From positions 372,001 to 436,000 of the forward strand of contig JAIQGK010000012.1 in the NCBI GenBank assembly GCA_020072645.1: 64,000 bases of DNA. Direction: 5' to 3'. Origin of the DNA: Terriglobia bacterium. Lineage in GTDB: Bacteria; Acidobacteriota; Terriglobia; Terriglobales; Acidobacteriaceae. The position numbers were made by a program, and so were the translations under genes. Positions 16,315 to 25,627 of the stretch are shown here, one piece after another. The number at the start of each line of letters is the position of its first letter. The stretch's first letter is position 1. The notes under the pieces were generated by a model, which saw only the letters and a program-made list of their open reading frames with translations, was not told the origin of the DNA and did no database searches.

Positions 16315-18000
16315 TTACTTCAGCTCCGGAAAATCTTCCTCGCGAAATTCCTCGTGACGCTGCTCGCTGTGCACTCGCTCCTCTTCCGCCGTCCGCAACT
16401 GCACGCGCCGGATCTTGCCGGAAATTGTCTTCGGCAGATCAACAAACTCAAGCCGCCGCACGCGCTTATACGGCGCAAGAGCTTTGCGGCTGTGCTGGAA
16501 GATGGAAAGCGCAGTCTCGCGCGACGGCTGGCATCCTGCGCGCAACGTGATGAAGGCTTTCACCAGCGCGTGGCGCAGCGGATCAGGCGTGGGAACCACG
16601 GCGCATTCAACTACGTCCGGATGCTCGATCAGCGCGCTCTCAACTTCAAAAGGGCTGATGCGATAGTCAGACGCTTTAAAGACATCGTCTGCACGGCCCA
16701 CAAACGTGAGATAGCCTTCGGCGTCGCGCTGCACCACGTCGCCGGTGCGATAGACCGGCCCTTCCAGCGGAATCAGCTTGCCATCGTCACCCTGGTAGCC
16801 GGGCATCAGCGCTGCTGGTGGAGGATCGAGCGGCAGGCACAGCTCGCCTTCATCAGCGTCTTTCTCATCGGGATCAAGCAGACGCACGTGATAGCCGGGC
16901 AGCGGACGGCCCATAGCTCCCACTTTGAGCTTCTGTCCCGGCGGATTGCCGACCTGCGCAGTTGTCTCGGTCTGTCCGTAGCCATCGCGGATCGTCAGTC
17001 CCCACGCAGTGCGCACCTGTTCGATGACTTCGGGGTTCAACGGCTCACCGGCACTGGCCAGCTCACGCAGACGGACCTTCCAGTCGCTCAGGCTCTCCGT
17101 GATCAGCATGCGCCAGACGGTGGGCGGCGCGCAAAAGGTGTTTACGCCGCAGCCGGTAATGGCGTCCAGCAGGCCGCGCGCGCTGAAGCGGGATTGATTG
17201 ATCACAAAGACTGTGGCTTCGGCGTTCCAGGGCGCAAAAAAGCAGCTCCACGCGTGCTTGGCCCAACCCGGCGAAGAGAGATTGCAATGGATGTCGCCAG
17301 GCTTGATGCCGATCCAATACATGGTGGAAAGATGGCCCACCGGGTAGCTGGTGTGTGAGTGCATGACCAGCTTGGGTTTGGCCGTGGTGCCGGAAGTGAA
17401 ATAGAGCTGCAAGGGATCGCTGGCGCGGGTCTCGCCATCGGGCTGAAACGTGGCGGGCAATGCGTAGCCTGGTTCATACTCCTGCCACCCCGGCACTTTT
17501 CCGCCGATGGCGATGCGGGTGCATCTTCCGCAAGCAGATTCAATTTTTGGCGCAAGCTCGGCGGCGCAGACAATATGACGCACATGGCCGCGCGCAATGC
17601 GGTCAGAAACATCATTCGCCGTGAGCAGGGTTGTAGCTGGGATAATCACCGCGCCCAGCTTCATCATGGCCAGCATCGTCTCCCACAGCGGAGGGATGTT
17701 GCCAAGCATGAGCAACACTCGGTCGCCACGCTTCACGCCCAGGCCGCGGTAGTAGTTAGCGAAGCGATTGGACCGCTCAGAGAGTTCCACGAAAGTGAGC
17801 TTGTCCTGGCGGCCGTCTTCATACGCCACCCATAGAGCCGTCTGGTTGCGACGGTCTCCGGCGGCGATCTGGTCAAACCAATCCAACGCCCAGTTAAAAC
17901 GGTCAAGTTTTGGCCATTGGAATCCCGCGTAGGCCGTGGCGTAATCGTCGCGGTGCGCTAGAAGGAAGTCGCGGGCGGCGCGGAAGGCTTGTGTCGTCAT
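16315..18000 (-). CDS. AMP-dependent acyl-CoA synthetase (acetyl/medium-chain type)
   Basis: 561 aa. The adenylate-forming signature LYFTSGTTAKPKLVMHSH (P-loop) and the A8/A10 motifs YRTGDVVQRDAEGYLTFVGR and PKTISGKIRR, with the acyl-activating Lys in the last, are all present. It activates a carboxylic acid to acyl-AMP then acyl-CoA. The overall pattern (LNWALDWFD-like N-terminus, SPGWAKHAW) fits the acetyl/butyryl (ACSM-like) group rather than long-chain ligases; the exact acid is not readable. Monocistronic on the minus strand. Confidence 0.9.
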   Translation of the reverse strand: MTTQAFRAARDFLLAHRDDYATAYAGFQWPKLDRFNWALDWFDQIAAGDRRNQTALWVAYEDGRQDKLTFVELSERSNRFANYYRGLGVKRGDRVLLMLGNIPPLWETMLAMMKLGAVIIPATTLLTANDVSDRIARGHVRHIVCAAELAPKIESACGRCTRIAIGGKVPGWQEYEPGYALPATFQPDGETRASDPLQLYFTSGTTAKPKLVMHSHTSYPVGHLSTMYWIGIKPGDIHCNLSSPGWAKHAWSCFFAPWNAEATVFVINQSRFSARGLLDAITGCGVNTFCAPPTVWRMLITESLSDWKVRLRELASAGEPLNPEVIEQVRTAWGLTIRDGYGQTETTAQVGNPPGQKLKVGAMGRPLPGYHVRLLDPDEKDADEGELCLPLDPPPAALMPGYQGDDGKLIPLEGPVYRTGDVVQRDAEGYLTFVGRADDVFKASDYRISPFEVESALIEHPDVVECAVVPTPDPLRHALVKAFITLRAGCQPSRETALSIFQHSRKALAPYKRVRRLEFVDLPKTISGKIRRVQLRTAEEERVHSEQRHEEFREEDFPELK

Positions 18001-18249
18001 CTTTTTGATCCCGAGCGAGGCGAGGGAACCCTATAGATACGATTTTTTGTCCGGAGCACCGGTTTTTCTGAAATTCCGGCTCTGAGCTTGCTCCGAAACG
18101 AGATTCCTATCGCGAAATACTCCTAGTAGATCATAGTAGCTGTACAGACCATCTCGCCACGCTCGAGCTGTTTCAAAAAACGAGCTTCTCCATGAGCGAC
18201 ATCATGCTTTCCAAACTTTCTCCGGCACAGAGCCTACTATAATCCAGCC

Positions 18250-19197
18250 GTGCGCAAGGTTTTCCTTATTTATAACCCGGCTTCCGGACGCAGGCGCAAG
18301 AAGCGCAAGCATGACATCGCACACGTGGAGGAAGTTCTGCGGGCAGCGGGCGTGGAAGTTGAGACGTGCGCCACAACGCACATCGGCAGCGCAACCCAAC
18401 AGGTGCAGGAAGCTGCCGCCAGAGGCTTTGACACGGTAATCTCCTGTGGAGGCGATGGCACGGCCAATGAGGTACTCAACGGCATCATGCGGGCTTGCTC
18501 GACGCGCGATTGTGTCGATGTAGCGCTCGGATTGGTGCCGATGGGGAGCGGAAATCTGCTGGCGTCAGATCTCGGATTGCCGTCGGACCCGGTAGAAGCG
18601 GCAAAAAAACTGCTCACGTATCAGCCGCGTGAGTTTCGTCCTGGAGTGGTGTGTTCGCAAGGGGAAAACGGGCCGGAGAAGAGATATTTTCTAGTCGCTG
18701 CCGGCGTGGGAGCGGATGCGGAGTTGATGTATCGCACGGAAGTTGAAGCGAAGGAATTCTGGGGACGAAACGCATATTTTCTGGAGATGGCGCGCATGGC
18801 CGTGCGCCGCCGTTATCCAATGTTTCATGTGGAGTGGGAAGATGAGCAAGGCAATCGGCAGCAGGGCGCGGCCATGCTGGCGATGTGCGTCCGCGCGGGC
18901 AAGTTTCCCGGACTGCTGAGCCTGGTGAACCTGGGAACAAGCCTTCTGCGCCACGATTTTTGCCTGCTGCTGTTCAGGACCAACAAAATCCGCCGCTTCC
19001 TCTCATACTTTGCCAGCGTGGCTACTGGGCGCAACTGGAAAGTTGAAAGCGTGGACGCCATCCATACCAAATGGTTTCGCTGCACGGCGATTCCGGGCAT
19101 GCGCGCAGTGCATTCCCAAGCCGATGGCGAGTTGCTGGGCGTGCTGCCGGCGGAGTTGACGATCGAAAGCAGGCCGGTGAAGCTGTTGATGAAATGA
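18250..19197 (+). CDS. Diacylglycerol/lipid kinase family protein
   Basis: 315 aa from GTG 18250. N-terminal YNPASGRRR and the nucleotide-binding SCGGDGTANEVLNG, then PMGSGNLLASDLGLP, are the conserved motifs of the DagK/YegS/LCB5 kinase family, which phosphorylates diacylglycerol or related lipids at the membrane. C-terminal beta-rich domain as usual. Size is normal. The substrate could be diacylglycerol, a sphingoid base or undecaprenol-type lipid; sequence alone does not decide. Confidence 0.88.
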   Translation: MRKVFLIYNPASGRRRKKRKHDIAHVEEVLRAAGVEVETCATTHIGSATQQVQEAAARGFDTVISCGGDGTANEVLNGIMRACSTRDCVDVALGLVPMGSGNLLASDLGLPSDPVEAAKKLLTYQPREFRPGVVCSQGENGPEKRYFLVAAGVGADAELMYRTEVEAKEFWGRNAYFLEMARMAVRRRYPMFHVEWEDEQGNRQQGAAMLAMCVRAGKFPGLLSLVNLGTSLLRHDFCLLLFRTNKIRRFLSYFASVATGRNWKVESVDAIHTKWFRCTAIPGMRAVHSQADGELLGVLPAELTIESRPVKLLMK

Positions 19198-19211
19198 CTG
19201 GAAGCCTGAGA

Positions 19212-19916
19212 TCAGGCGGTCATTGAAGATTCCAGAGGTTCCCAGTGCGCCACCACGCAACCGTCTGGTTTTACCGCAGAGGAATACCGCACCTGGATCT
19301 TCCTGCCGGAGCGATGCTTGAGCGTGATTCTTCCAGTCTGTTTTCCGTCGGCCACAAATTGCTGGAAGAGCGGAGCGGCCACGTGGGTTGAGCCATCGAC
19401 AATGTCATCAATGCGGAGTTCCAGCAGCATGGCGCGATCATAGCCCAGCAGTTCACAGACCGGATCGGTGGCAAAGGTATAGTTGCGGTTGAGATCTGCC
19501 ACCACCACATATTTTCCGTCGGCGCCGGGACCGTGGTGAGTGCGGGCATGGCGCATGGCCTCAATGCGCTTCAGCGTGTCCAGCATGGGCTTTACGCCGG
19601 CCCGGGAATCCACCGCGAGATCGACATAAGGACTGCCGAGAGAGCCGCTATGGTGCAGCACCAGAACGCCATTGTTAGGATTGCTCTGCTTGGCTTTTCG
19701 GGCGAGGGCTTTGCGATCCGCAAAGCTCAGCGTGTGGTTCAGAATGATTACGTCAAAATCCGTGTTTTCAATGTGATCGTGAATCTCCTCTTTTGCAGCG
19801 GCTGCAACCACGCTATAGCCGGAGTCGCGGAATACCTCACTCTGCATGGCAAGCACGGAATCCGTATGGCGGGAGCATAAGAGCAGACGCGTATTCGATC
19901 TTTGGGCGACGTTCAT
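19212..19916 (-). CDS. Response-regulator-like receiver plus PAS domain protein
   Basis: 234 aa. N-terminal about 110 residues have a receiver-like fold (RLLLCSRHTD, FDVIILNHTLSFADRKAL), but the usual phospho-acceptor Asp is replaced: NHT follows the third strand, so phosphorylation is doubtful. Residues about 135-230 form a PAS domain (ATDPVCELLGYDRAMLLEL, GRKIQVRYSSAVKPDG). No output domain. It probably acts by protein contact or ligand sensing. Convergent with the lipid kinase gene, 14 nt apart. Confidence 0.78.
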   Translation of the reverse strand: MNVAQRSNTRLLLCSRHTDSVLAMQSEVFRDSGYSVVAAAAKEEIHDHIENTDFDVIILNHTLSFADRKALARKAKQSNPNNGVLVLHHSGSLGSPYVDLAVDSRAGVKPMLDTLKRIEAMRHARTHHGPGADGKYVVVADLNRNYTFATDPVCELLGYDRAMLLELRIDDIVDGSTHVAAPLFQQFVADGKQTGRITLKHRSGRKIQVRYSSAVKPDGCVVAHWEPLESSMTA

Positions 19917-20066
19917 GACCAGAATATGTTTATTATTCCATGTTGTTTACCAATCAGACAACATATCGCGGAACAACAAAAGCAGCCCCAGAGGCTGTTG
20001 GCGTCTGGAGTTAGGGGCAGACCGGAACCATGTTTAGAATGCTAGTTTGCTTTTTGAGGTATTTCT

Positions 20067-21146
20067 TTGGACCCTGTCACGCACATGCTGACCGGCGCTT
20101 GTGTGAGCCGCGCCGGACTGAATCGTAAAACCGCATTGGCAACACTCACGCTGGTGCTGGCCTTTGAGGCCCCGGACATTGATTCGGTGTTCTATTTCAA
20201 GGACTCGATTGCGGGACTGGAACACCATCGCGGCATTACGCACAGCCTGGTTGGCGCTCCGTTTATAGCAGCCGGTGTGGTTGCGATTGTTTATGGATTC
20301 TATCGCTGGAGAAGCTCGCGCCAGAAGATCGTGGTTGAAAGCATTTCAGGCAGCGCGTTTCCTAAACTGGCCCCGAATTGGAAGCTGCTGTTCGCATATG
20401 CGCTACTCGGATCGCTGGTGCATTTATTCCAGGATTTCACCAACAACTATGGCGTGCGTCCGTTCGCGCCGTTCAGTGAAAAGTGGTACTCGTGGGACAT
20501 TGTTTTTATCGTCGATCCCATTATGTTGCTCGCGATGGTTCTTGCGCTGGTGCTGCCCGGCCTGATGGCCCTGGTCACCGAGGAGATTGGCTCGCGCAAG
20601 CCGCAGTTTCGCGGGCGCGGCGCAGCTATTTTTGCCCTGATCTGCCTGGCTGCGGTGATCCTTGTGCGCGACTTCGAACATCGGCGCGCGGTAAATGCGC
20701 TGAATGCGCGGACGTATCGTGGTGAAGATCCTTTGCGCGCGTCGGCCTTCCCCCAGCCTATCAATCCTTTTTCGTGGAACGGCATGGTGGAGACGCAGGA
20801 TTTTCTGGAGATGGTTCCCGTGGATTCCGGCTCGGGTGATGTCGATCCACAAAATACAGCCGTTGTGCGTTTCAAGCCGGAAGAGACGCCGATAACGCTG
20901 GCGGCCAAGAAGTCGCGCCTGGGTCGCGTGTACCTTGATTGGGCGAAATACCCTTACTTGACAGTGGAGAAGCTGGAAGGCGAACGATATCAGGTGCAGT
21001 TTGAAGACCTGCGGTTTGATAGCGCTGAAGGCGCCGTGCATCAGCGGCGGCCGCCGCTGGCTGGCTATGTGGTGCTCGACCCGCAGCTCAGGGTGGAAGA
21101 GATGTTTATGGGAACACCGCCGGAGACAGTTCCAAATCGGGAATAG
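20067..21146 (+). CDS. YdjM/DUF457-family membrane-bound metal-dependent hydrolase
   Basis: 359 aa from TTG 20067. The N-terminus has the family pattern: PVTHMLTGACVSRAG, FEAPDIDSV and EHHRGITHSL, whose His/Asp residues would bind metal. Four or more transmembrane helices follow, then a soluble C-terminal half (after about residue 210). Family members are called inner-membrane metal-dependent hydrolases by similarity; the reaction is unproven. The next gene follows at about 50 nt, probably same operon. Confidence 0.8.
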   Translation: MDPVTHMLTGACVSRAGLNRKTALATLTLVLAFEAPDIDSVFYFKDSIAGLEHHRGITHSLVGAPFIAAGVVAIVYGFYRWRSSRQKIVVESISGSAFPKLAPNWKLLFAYALLGSLVHLFQDFTNNYGVRPFAPFSEKWYSWDIVFIVDPIMLLAMVLALVLPGLMALVTEEIGSRKPQFRGRGAAIFALICLAAVILVRDFEHRRAVNALNARTYRGEDPLRASAFPQPINPFSWNGMVETQDFLEMVPVDSGSGDVDPQNTAVVRFKPEETPITLAAKKSRLGRVYLDWAKYPYLTVEKLEGERYQVQFEDLRFDSAEGAVHQRRPPLAGYVVLDPQLRVEEMFMGTPPETVPNRE

Positions 21147-21198
21147 CGGGTGCTTGACGTTTACAGTTTCAAGCCGTCACAATACTTCTGAGGTGCGT

Positions 21199-21741
21199 AT
21201 GCTCGCTTATCTGTTTGTGGTTCTTGCGGTGTTATTGCGTTTAGTGGCCGGTACCGGCGCGTTCGCGACCCTGGGCTTCAGCCTGGTGGGCGCTTCACTG
21301 CTGTTTTTTGGATCACGAATGCCGCGCAAGCACTTCTGGATTCCCGCCGCGCTTTTCATAGGCTCCGATATCTATTTGACCCTCCGCGTTTACCAATTGC
21401 CGCTCACGCTGGACCAGATTGTGATGTGGAGCTGGTATCTGGTTCCCTGCTTCATCGGATTGCTGCTGCGCGATCGCATCAAGCCGTTGAACGTTCTTGG
21501 CGCGGGGCTTGGAACGGGCGTTGGCTTCTTCCTGACCAGCAACTTTGCTGTTTGGGCGTTTGGCAACATCGCGTACGCCAAGAACCTGGCCGGTTTGATT
21601 GAGTGCTACACCAAAGCGATTCCGTTCTTCCGCAATGGCATGATCTCAGACGTGCTGTTCTCGCTGGTGTTCTTTGGTATCGGGGCGCTGGTAGCGCAGG
21701 GCCAGCATGAACGCGTTGTGAGCAAGAGCGCGGCAGCGTAG
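21199..21741 (+). CDS. DUF6580-type polytopic membrane protein
   Basis: 180 aa from ATG 21199 with GAGGTGC upstream. About five or six transmembrane helices (LAYLFVVLAVLLRLVAG, FSLVGASLLFFGS, IVMWSWYLVPCFIGLLL, LGTGVGFFLTSNFAVWAFG, DVLFSLVFFGIGALVA). The pattern resembles the DUF6580 family, which has an ECF-S-like fold; transport of a small molecule is possible but unproven. The segment before the ATG is in frame but has no gene character. Confidence 0.72.
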   Translation: MLAYLFVVLAVLLRLVAGTGAFATLGFSLVGASLLFFGSRMPRKHFWIPAALFIGSDIYLTLRVYQLPLTLDQIVMWSWYLVPCFIGLLLRDRIKPLNVLGAGLGTGVGFFLTSNFAVWAFGNIAYAKNLAGLIECYTKAIPFFRNGMISDVLFSLVFFGIGALVAQGQHERVVSKSAAA

Positions 21742-21908
21742 GCAAACCTTGTTAGCCGCAGATTTGCGCAGATAAACGCAGATTCAAAAAATCTCACCAG
21801 CGGTAAACACGGATTCCACAGATTTCGGAATCGATTCAATCCGTCTTATCTCAGTCATCCGTGGCCGGTATTTTTCTTGGTCCGCGAGAATTCACGGGCG
21901 AATTGGAG
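21742..21908. repeat. Intergenic repeat-rich segment
   Basis: Contains CCGCAGATTTGCGCAGATAA, ACGCAGATT and CACGGATTCCACAGATTT, which resemble the GCGGATGAATGTGGATAAATG segment near 49903-49928. These are small dispersed elements between genes, not coding. No ORF is supported here. Confidence 0.4.
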
Positions 21909-22637
21909 CTATTCAGCTTCCGCTTCTTCCTCGTACTTTATTTCTTCGGCAATTTCTTTTGCCGGCTGGCGCAGTAGTCTGTAGATGAGATAACAAACCA
22001 GAATCAATCCAATGCCGATCAGCACCAGATATGACGGGTGCTTCTTGATCAGGTTTTTTGTCTCGTTCACGATTTCCTTCCCGAAGATCACAACCAGAAC
22101 AGAGAGTACGCCGAAGCGCACCAGACGGCCGCTGATGATGGCCAGCAGGAATGCGACCGGCTTCATTTCAAATACTCCGGCGGAAAAGACCAGCAGCTTA
22201 AATGGCGTCGGTGGCGGGAGCATAGCCGGGACCATCAGGGCCAGAAATTCCTGGCGCTCAAAACGGTCGCGAATGCGCTTGAGGCGGGCTTCGTCGATGC
22301 GCTTGAGCAAAAACAGCTCGCCACCGGCGCGTCCCAGGCCGTAAGGGACCAGGCTTCCCAGGGCTGAGCCTATTGATCCTGCAAGGCAATACAGCCAGGC
22401 TTTATGCGGATTGGAGTAAACGTATCCGGCAACCAAAGGGTCCATCGGAACACCGAAAGCCGCTGAGTCGAGAATAGAGATGATAAAGACGCCCCACGCC
22501 CCAAGCGTCTTGAGAGCGGCGAGCCATGCAGTGTATTTAAGGAAAAACTTTGGAGCGGACAAGCATGTATTGTAAAGCCCCTCCCGCACTGCTGGAAGCT
22601 GCACAAACAGATAGAATGGTAAGGAGGTCTTAAACAT
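21909..22637 (-). CDS. YqaA/DedA-like (VTT domain) membrane protein
   Basis: About 242 aa. VTT/DedA core: LGAWGVFIISILDSAAFGVP, LAGSIGSALGSLVPYGLGR, LMVPAMLPPPTPFKLLVFSA, with the typical Pro-rich re-entrant loop, and a C-terminal helix plus acidic tail. YqaA-type proteins are thought to act in lipid flipping or membrane homeostasis (family knowledge; function not proven for this branch). The start is uncertain; ATG 22637 leaves only 3 nt to the divergent methyltransferase ATG at 22641, so an internal start is possible. Confidence 0.78.
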   Translation of the reverse strand: MFKTSLPFYLFVQLPAVREGLYNTCLSAPKFFLKYTAWLAALKTLGAWGVFIISILDSAAFGVPMDPLVAGYVYSNPHKAWLYCLAGSIGSALGSLVPYGLGRAGGELFLLKRIDEARLKRIRDRFERQEFLALMVPAMLPPPTPFKLLVFSAGVFEMKPVAFLLAIISGRLVRFGVLSVLVVIFGKEIVNETKNLIKKHPSYLVLIGIGLILVCYLIYRLLRQPAKEIAEEIKYEEEAEAE

Positions 22638-22640
22638 TTC

Positions 22641-23675
22641 ATGTCCGCACAGCAGCAGCCCGGCACACCACCCAATCCGGTACAGATATTCAGCACAATA
22701 CAGGGATACCAACGCGCGTTTGCCTTAAAGGCAGCCGTGGATATTGACCTGTTTACGGCGATTGCCAAAGGCAGTCACACAGCAGCCGAGATCGCGAAAA
22801 GTTGCAATGCGTCTGAGCGTGGTGTGCGCATTCTGAGCGATGCAATGGTAGTGATGGGGTTCCTGACCAAGAGCGGCAACAGTTATTCGCTGACGCCTGA
22901 CACGGCGTTCTTTCTGGACAGTCGATCACCCGCATATCTGGGACTGGGGTTTAATTTTCTGCTGCATCCAACACAACTAGCGAGCTTTGAGCATTTGGGG
23001 AAAGCGGTACGAAAAGGGGGATCTCCGGAAGAGCACAGCACGCTGGCGCCGGACGACCCAATCTGGATAGAGTTTGCCAGGGGCATGGCCCCGCTGATGG
23101 TCCCGCCAGCGCAGGCGATCGCCGTCTTGCTGGCAGGAGAGCTGAGCTCCCGGCCCTCAGCCAAGATTCTGGACATTGCCGCCAGCCATGGCCTGTTTGG
23201 CATAACAGTGGCCCAGCGGCTGCCCAAGGCCCACATTTACGCCCTGGACTGGGCCAATGTGCTTGAGGTAGCCAGGGAAAATGCCGCAAAACAGGGATTG
23301 TCTGATCGATACCACCTGCTGCCGGGCAGCGCCTTTGAGGTGGATTATGGCACGGGCTTTGACGCAATCCTGATCACCAACCTGCTGCATCATTTCGACC
23401 CAGCCGCTAATGAAAAAATGCTGAAAAAGGCGTATAACGCCCTCAACCCCGGCGGACAGGTGGTAATCTTAGAGTTTGTGCCGAACGATGATCGTGTTTC
23501 ACCCCCGGTGCCCGCTCTGTTTAGCCTGTCGATGCTTGGCAATACTCCGCAGGGAGATGCCTACACGCTGGCGGAGTATGCCATGATGTGCCGCAATGCC
23601 GGGTTGGAAACGCCGCGACTGGTTGCGCTGGACCCGATGCCGCAGTCCCTGGTGGTGGCGAGAAGACCTTTTTGA
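22641..23675 (+). CDS. SAM-dependent O-methyltransferase (Methyltransf_2-like with dimerisation domain)
   Basis: 344 aa from ATG 22641, AAGGAGGT 12 nt upstream. N-terminal winged helix dimerisation domain (LKAAVDIDLFTAIAKGSHTA, LSDAMVVMGFLTKSGN), then a Rossmann SAM-binding domain: ILDIAASHGLFGITVAQRLP (motif I), HIYALDW, ITNLLHHFD, LNPGGQVVILEF. This architecture is found in O-methyltransferases acting on small aromatic or polyketide substrates. It stands just upstream of two acyl carrier proteins and a ketosynthase, which hints at a lipid or polyketide product, though the link may be only positional. Confidence 0.85.
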   Translation: MSAQQQPGTPPNPVQIFSTIQGYQRAFALKAAVDIDLFTAIAKGSHTAAEIAKSCNASERGVRILSDAMVVMGFLTKSGNSYSLTPDTAFFLDSRSPAYLGLGFNFLLHPTQLASFEHLGKAVRKGGSPEEHSTLAPDDPIWIEFARGMAPLMVPPAQAIAVLLAGELSSRPSAKILDIAASHGLFGITVAQRLPKAHIYALDWANVLEVARENAAKQGLSDRYHLLPGSAFEVDYGTGFDAILITNLLHHFDPAANEKMLKKAYNALNPGGQVVILEFVPNDDRVSPPVPALFSLSMLGNTPQGDAYTLAEYAMMCRNAGLETPRLVALDPMPQSLVVARRPF

Positions 23676-23745
23676 GGCAGCCCTTTACACAGCATTTTTA
23701 GAGCAATTACACTAACCGGTTTGACATGTACGCAGGAGAGCCTCT

Positions 23746-23994
23746 ATGCCGGGAGTCGAGGACAAGGTAAAACAGATTATTGTGGACCAGTTGGGCGTTG
23801 ACGCAGGAGACGTGACCGCGGCGTCATCGTTTGTGGATGACCTGGGCGCCGATTCGCTGGACCGCGTGGAATTGATCATGGCGCTGGAAGAAACTTTTGG
23901 AATTGAGATTCCGGATGAAGATGCGGAAAAGATTGTAACTGTCCAGAACGCCGTTGATTACATCCAGAAGAACGCGAAGTCAGTTAAGCAATAA
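23746..23994 (+). CDS. acpP: Acyl carrier protein, first copy
   Basis: 82 aa. Four-helix ACP with [10 protein letters not shown]; the Ser is the 4'-phosphopantetheine attachment site. CAGGAGAG precedes the ATG. Acidic helix II (VELIMALEE) as needed to dock fatty-acid synthase enzymes. A second copy, about three-quarters identical by eye, follows 61 nt later, then fabF. One may serve bulk fatty-acid synthesis and the other a special product; which one is not clear. Confidence 0.93.
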   Translation: MPGVEDKVKQIIVDQLGVDAGDVTAASSFVDDLGADSLDRVELIMALEETFGIEIPDEDAEKIVTVQNAVDYIQKNAKSVKQ

Positions 23995-24055
23995 CAGATC
24001 GGGAAATTTTCAGCACACATTTTTTAAGTACACAACAGAAGGAGACGCTAAGCCT

Positions 24056-24304
24056 ATGGCAGCAGCCGTTGAAGATAAAGTGAAACAAATTATTGTTGAG
24101 CAGCTGGGAGTGGACGAAGGCGAAGTTACGCCCAATGCCTCCTTCGTGGACGATCTGGGCGCGGATTCACTGGACACTGTGGAACTGGTCATGGCGTTTG
24201 AAGAAGCCTTTGACATTGAGATTCCAGACGAGGACGCGGAAAAGATCCGCACCGTAAAAGACGCGGTTGATTACATTGAAAAACACGCGAAAGGCGGCAA
24301 GTGA
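24056..24304 (+). CDS. acpP: Acyl carrier protein, second copy
   Basis: 82 aa from ATG 24056 with AAGGAGA at 12-18 nt upstream. [10 protein letters not shown] carries the phosphopantetheine Ser. Nearly collinear with the copy upstream ([30 protein letters not shown] identical), so the pair is a tandem duplication. Its stop is directly followed by the TTG start of fabF, so this copy is translationally linked to the ketosynthase. Confidence 0.93.
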   Translation: MAAAVEDKVKQIIVEQLGVDEGEVTPNASFVDDLGADSLDTVELVMAFEEAFDIEIPDEDAEKIRTVKDAVDYIEKHAKGGK

Positions 24305-25543
24305 TTGGCCAGGCGGGTTGTTGTAACAGGCATGGGGCTGATCTGCGCACTGGGGCAGACCAGCACCGAGGTCTGGCAAAATATTATTGCCGGAAAAAGT
24401 GGCGTCAGCAAGATTACCAGGTTTGATACCACACAGTTCGCCTGCCAGATTGCGGCGGAAGTCAAGGACTTTGATCCCCTAAAATTCATCGAGAAAAAAG
24501 AAGTTAAGAAAATGGGACGCTTCATCCATTTCGCCCTGGCGGCGGCGGATGAAGCGATAAACATGTCAGGGCTGAAGATCACGCCGGAAAATGCCACGCG
24601 CGTGGGCGTGCACATTGGCTCCGGAGTGGGCGGCTTTGACGTGATTGAGCGCGAACATGCAGAGCTGCTGAAAGGCGGCCCGCGCAAAATATCTCCTTTC
24701 TTTATTCCGGCGGCAATTGTGAACCTGGCGGCCGGACACGTGAGCATCCGCTACGGGGCCAAGGGTCCAAATGAAGCCACAGCCACGGCGTGCACCACGA
24801 GTGCACACGCGATTGGAGACGCTTACAAGATTATTCAACGCTGCGACGCGGACGTGATGATTGCCGGTGGATCAGAAGCGGCCATTACGCCGATGGGCGT
24901 GGGCGGATTTGCCGCCATGCGCGCGCTTTCCACCCGCAATGACAGCCCGGAAACGGCCAGCCGGCCGTGGGACCGCGACCGCGATGGCTTTGTGATTGGC
25001 GAAGGCGCCGGCATTGTAGTGCTGGAAGATCTGGAGTCCGCACAGAAGCGCGGTGCAAACATTCTGGCTGAGATTATTGGCTACGGCATGAGCGCCGACG
25101 CCTACCACATTACGCAGCCAGCAGAGGAAGGCGAAGGCGGCTGGCGCGTGATGACGACCGCTATTCACGACGCGAAGCTTAGTCCGTCTGACATTGATTA
25201 CGTGAATGCCCACGGAACGTCCACGCCGATTGGTGACGTGCTGGAAACCATGGCCATTAAACGGACATTCGGCGCAGACACAAAAATTCCCGTGAGCTCG
25301 ACGAAATCCATGACAGGCCATTTGCTGGGCGGCGCGGGCGGACTGGAAGCGGGCATTACAATCCTGGCGCTACGCGACCAGATTCTTCCACCGACGATCA
25401 ACCTCACGAATCCTGATCCCGAATGCGACCTGGACTACGTACCGAACGTGGCACGCAAAGCGCCGCTGAATGTTGCGCTTTCCAATTCGTTTGGCTTCGG
25501 CGGAACGAATGGATCGCTTATCTTCAGAAGATGGACGGAGTAA
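24305..25543 (+). CDS. fabF: Beta-ketoacyl-ACP synthase II
   Basis: 412 aa, TTG start immediately after the acpP stop. Full FabF signature: active-site Cys in TACTTSAHAIGDAY, the two His in VNAHGTSTPIGD and STKSMTGHLLGGAGG, and glycine-rich C-terminus NSFGFGGTNGSL. It condenses malonyl-ACP with acyl-ACP to elongate fatty acids in the cytoplasm. Length is usual. Its position behind two acpP genes is the standard acpP-fabF order. A hairpin terminator follows. Confidence 0.96.
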   Translation: MARRVVVTGMGLICALGQTSTEVWQNIIAGKSGVSKITRFDTTQFACQIAAEVKDFDPLKFIEKKEVKKMGRFIHFALAAADEAINMSGLKITPENATRVGVHIGSGVGGFDVIEREHAELLKGGPRKISPFFIPAAIVNLAAGHVSIRYGAKGPNEATATACTTSAHAIGDAYKIIQRCDADVMIAGGSEAAITPMGVGGFAAMRALSTRNDSPETASRPWDRDRDGFVIGEGAGIVVLEDLESAQKRGANILAEIIGYGMSADAYHITQPAEEGEGGWRVMTTAIHDAKLSPSDIDYVNAHGTSTPIGDVLETMAIKRTFGADTKIPVSSTKSMTGHLLGGAGGLEAGITILALRDQILPPTINLTNPDPECDLDYVPNVARKAPLNVALSNSFGFGGTNGSLIFRRWTE

Positions 25544-25573
25544 GGCAATCTCATCACTGATTTACACTGATAG

Positions 25574-25602
25574 AAGCCGATCTGAATCTAGATCGGCTTT
25601 GC
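25574..25602 (+). terminator. Hairpin terminator after fabF
   Basis: AAGCCGATCT (25574-25583) pairs with AGATCGGCTT (25590-25599), loop GAATCT, followed by TTGCAG. The T-run is short, so efficiency is uncertain. Confidence 0.6.
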
Positions 25603-25627
25603 AGTTAAATTATCGGTGATTAACTAC

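Noticed and set aside
16228-17358. 376-aa plus-strand ORF
   Set aside because: Antisense of the acyl-CoA synthetase, which has full motifs.
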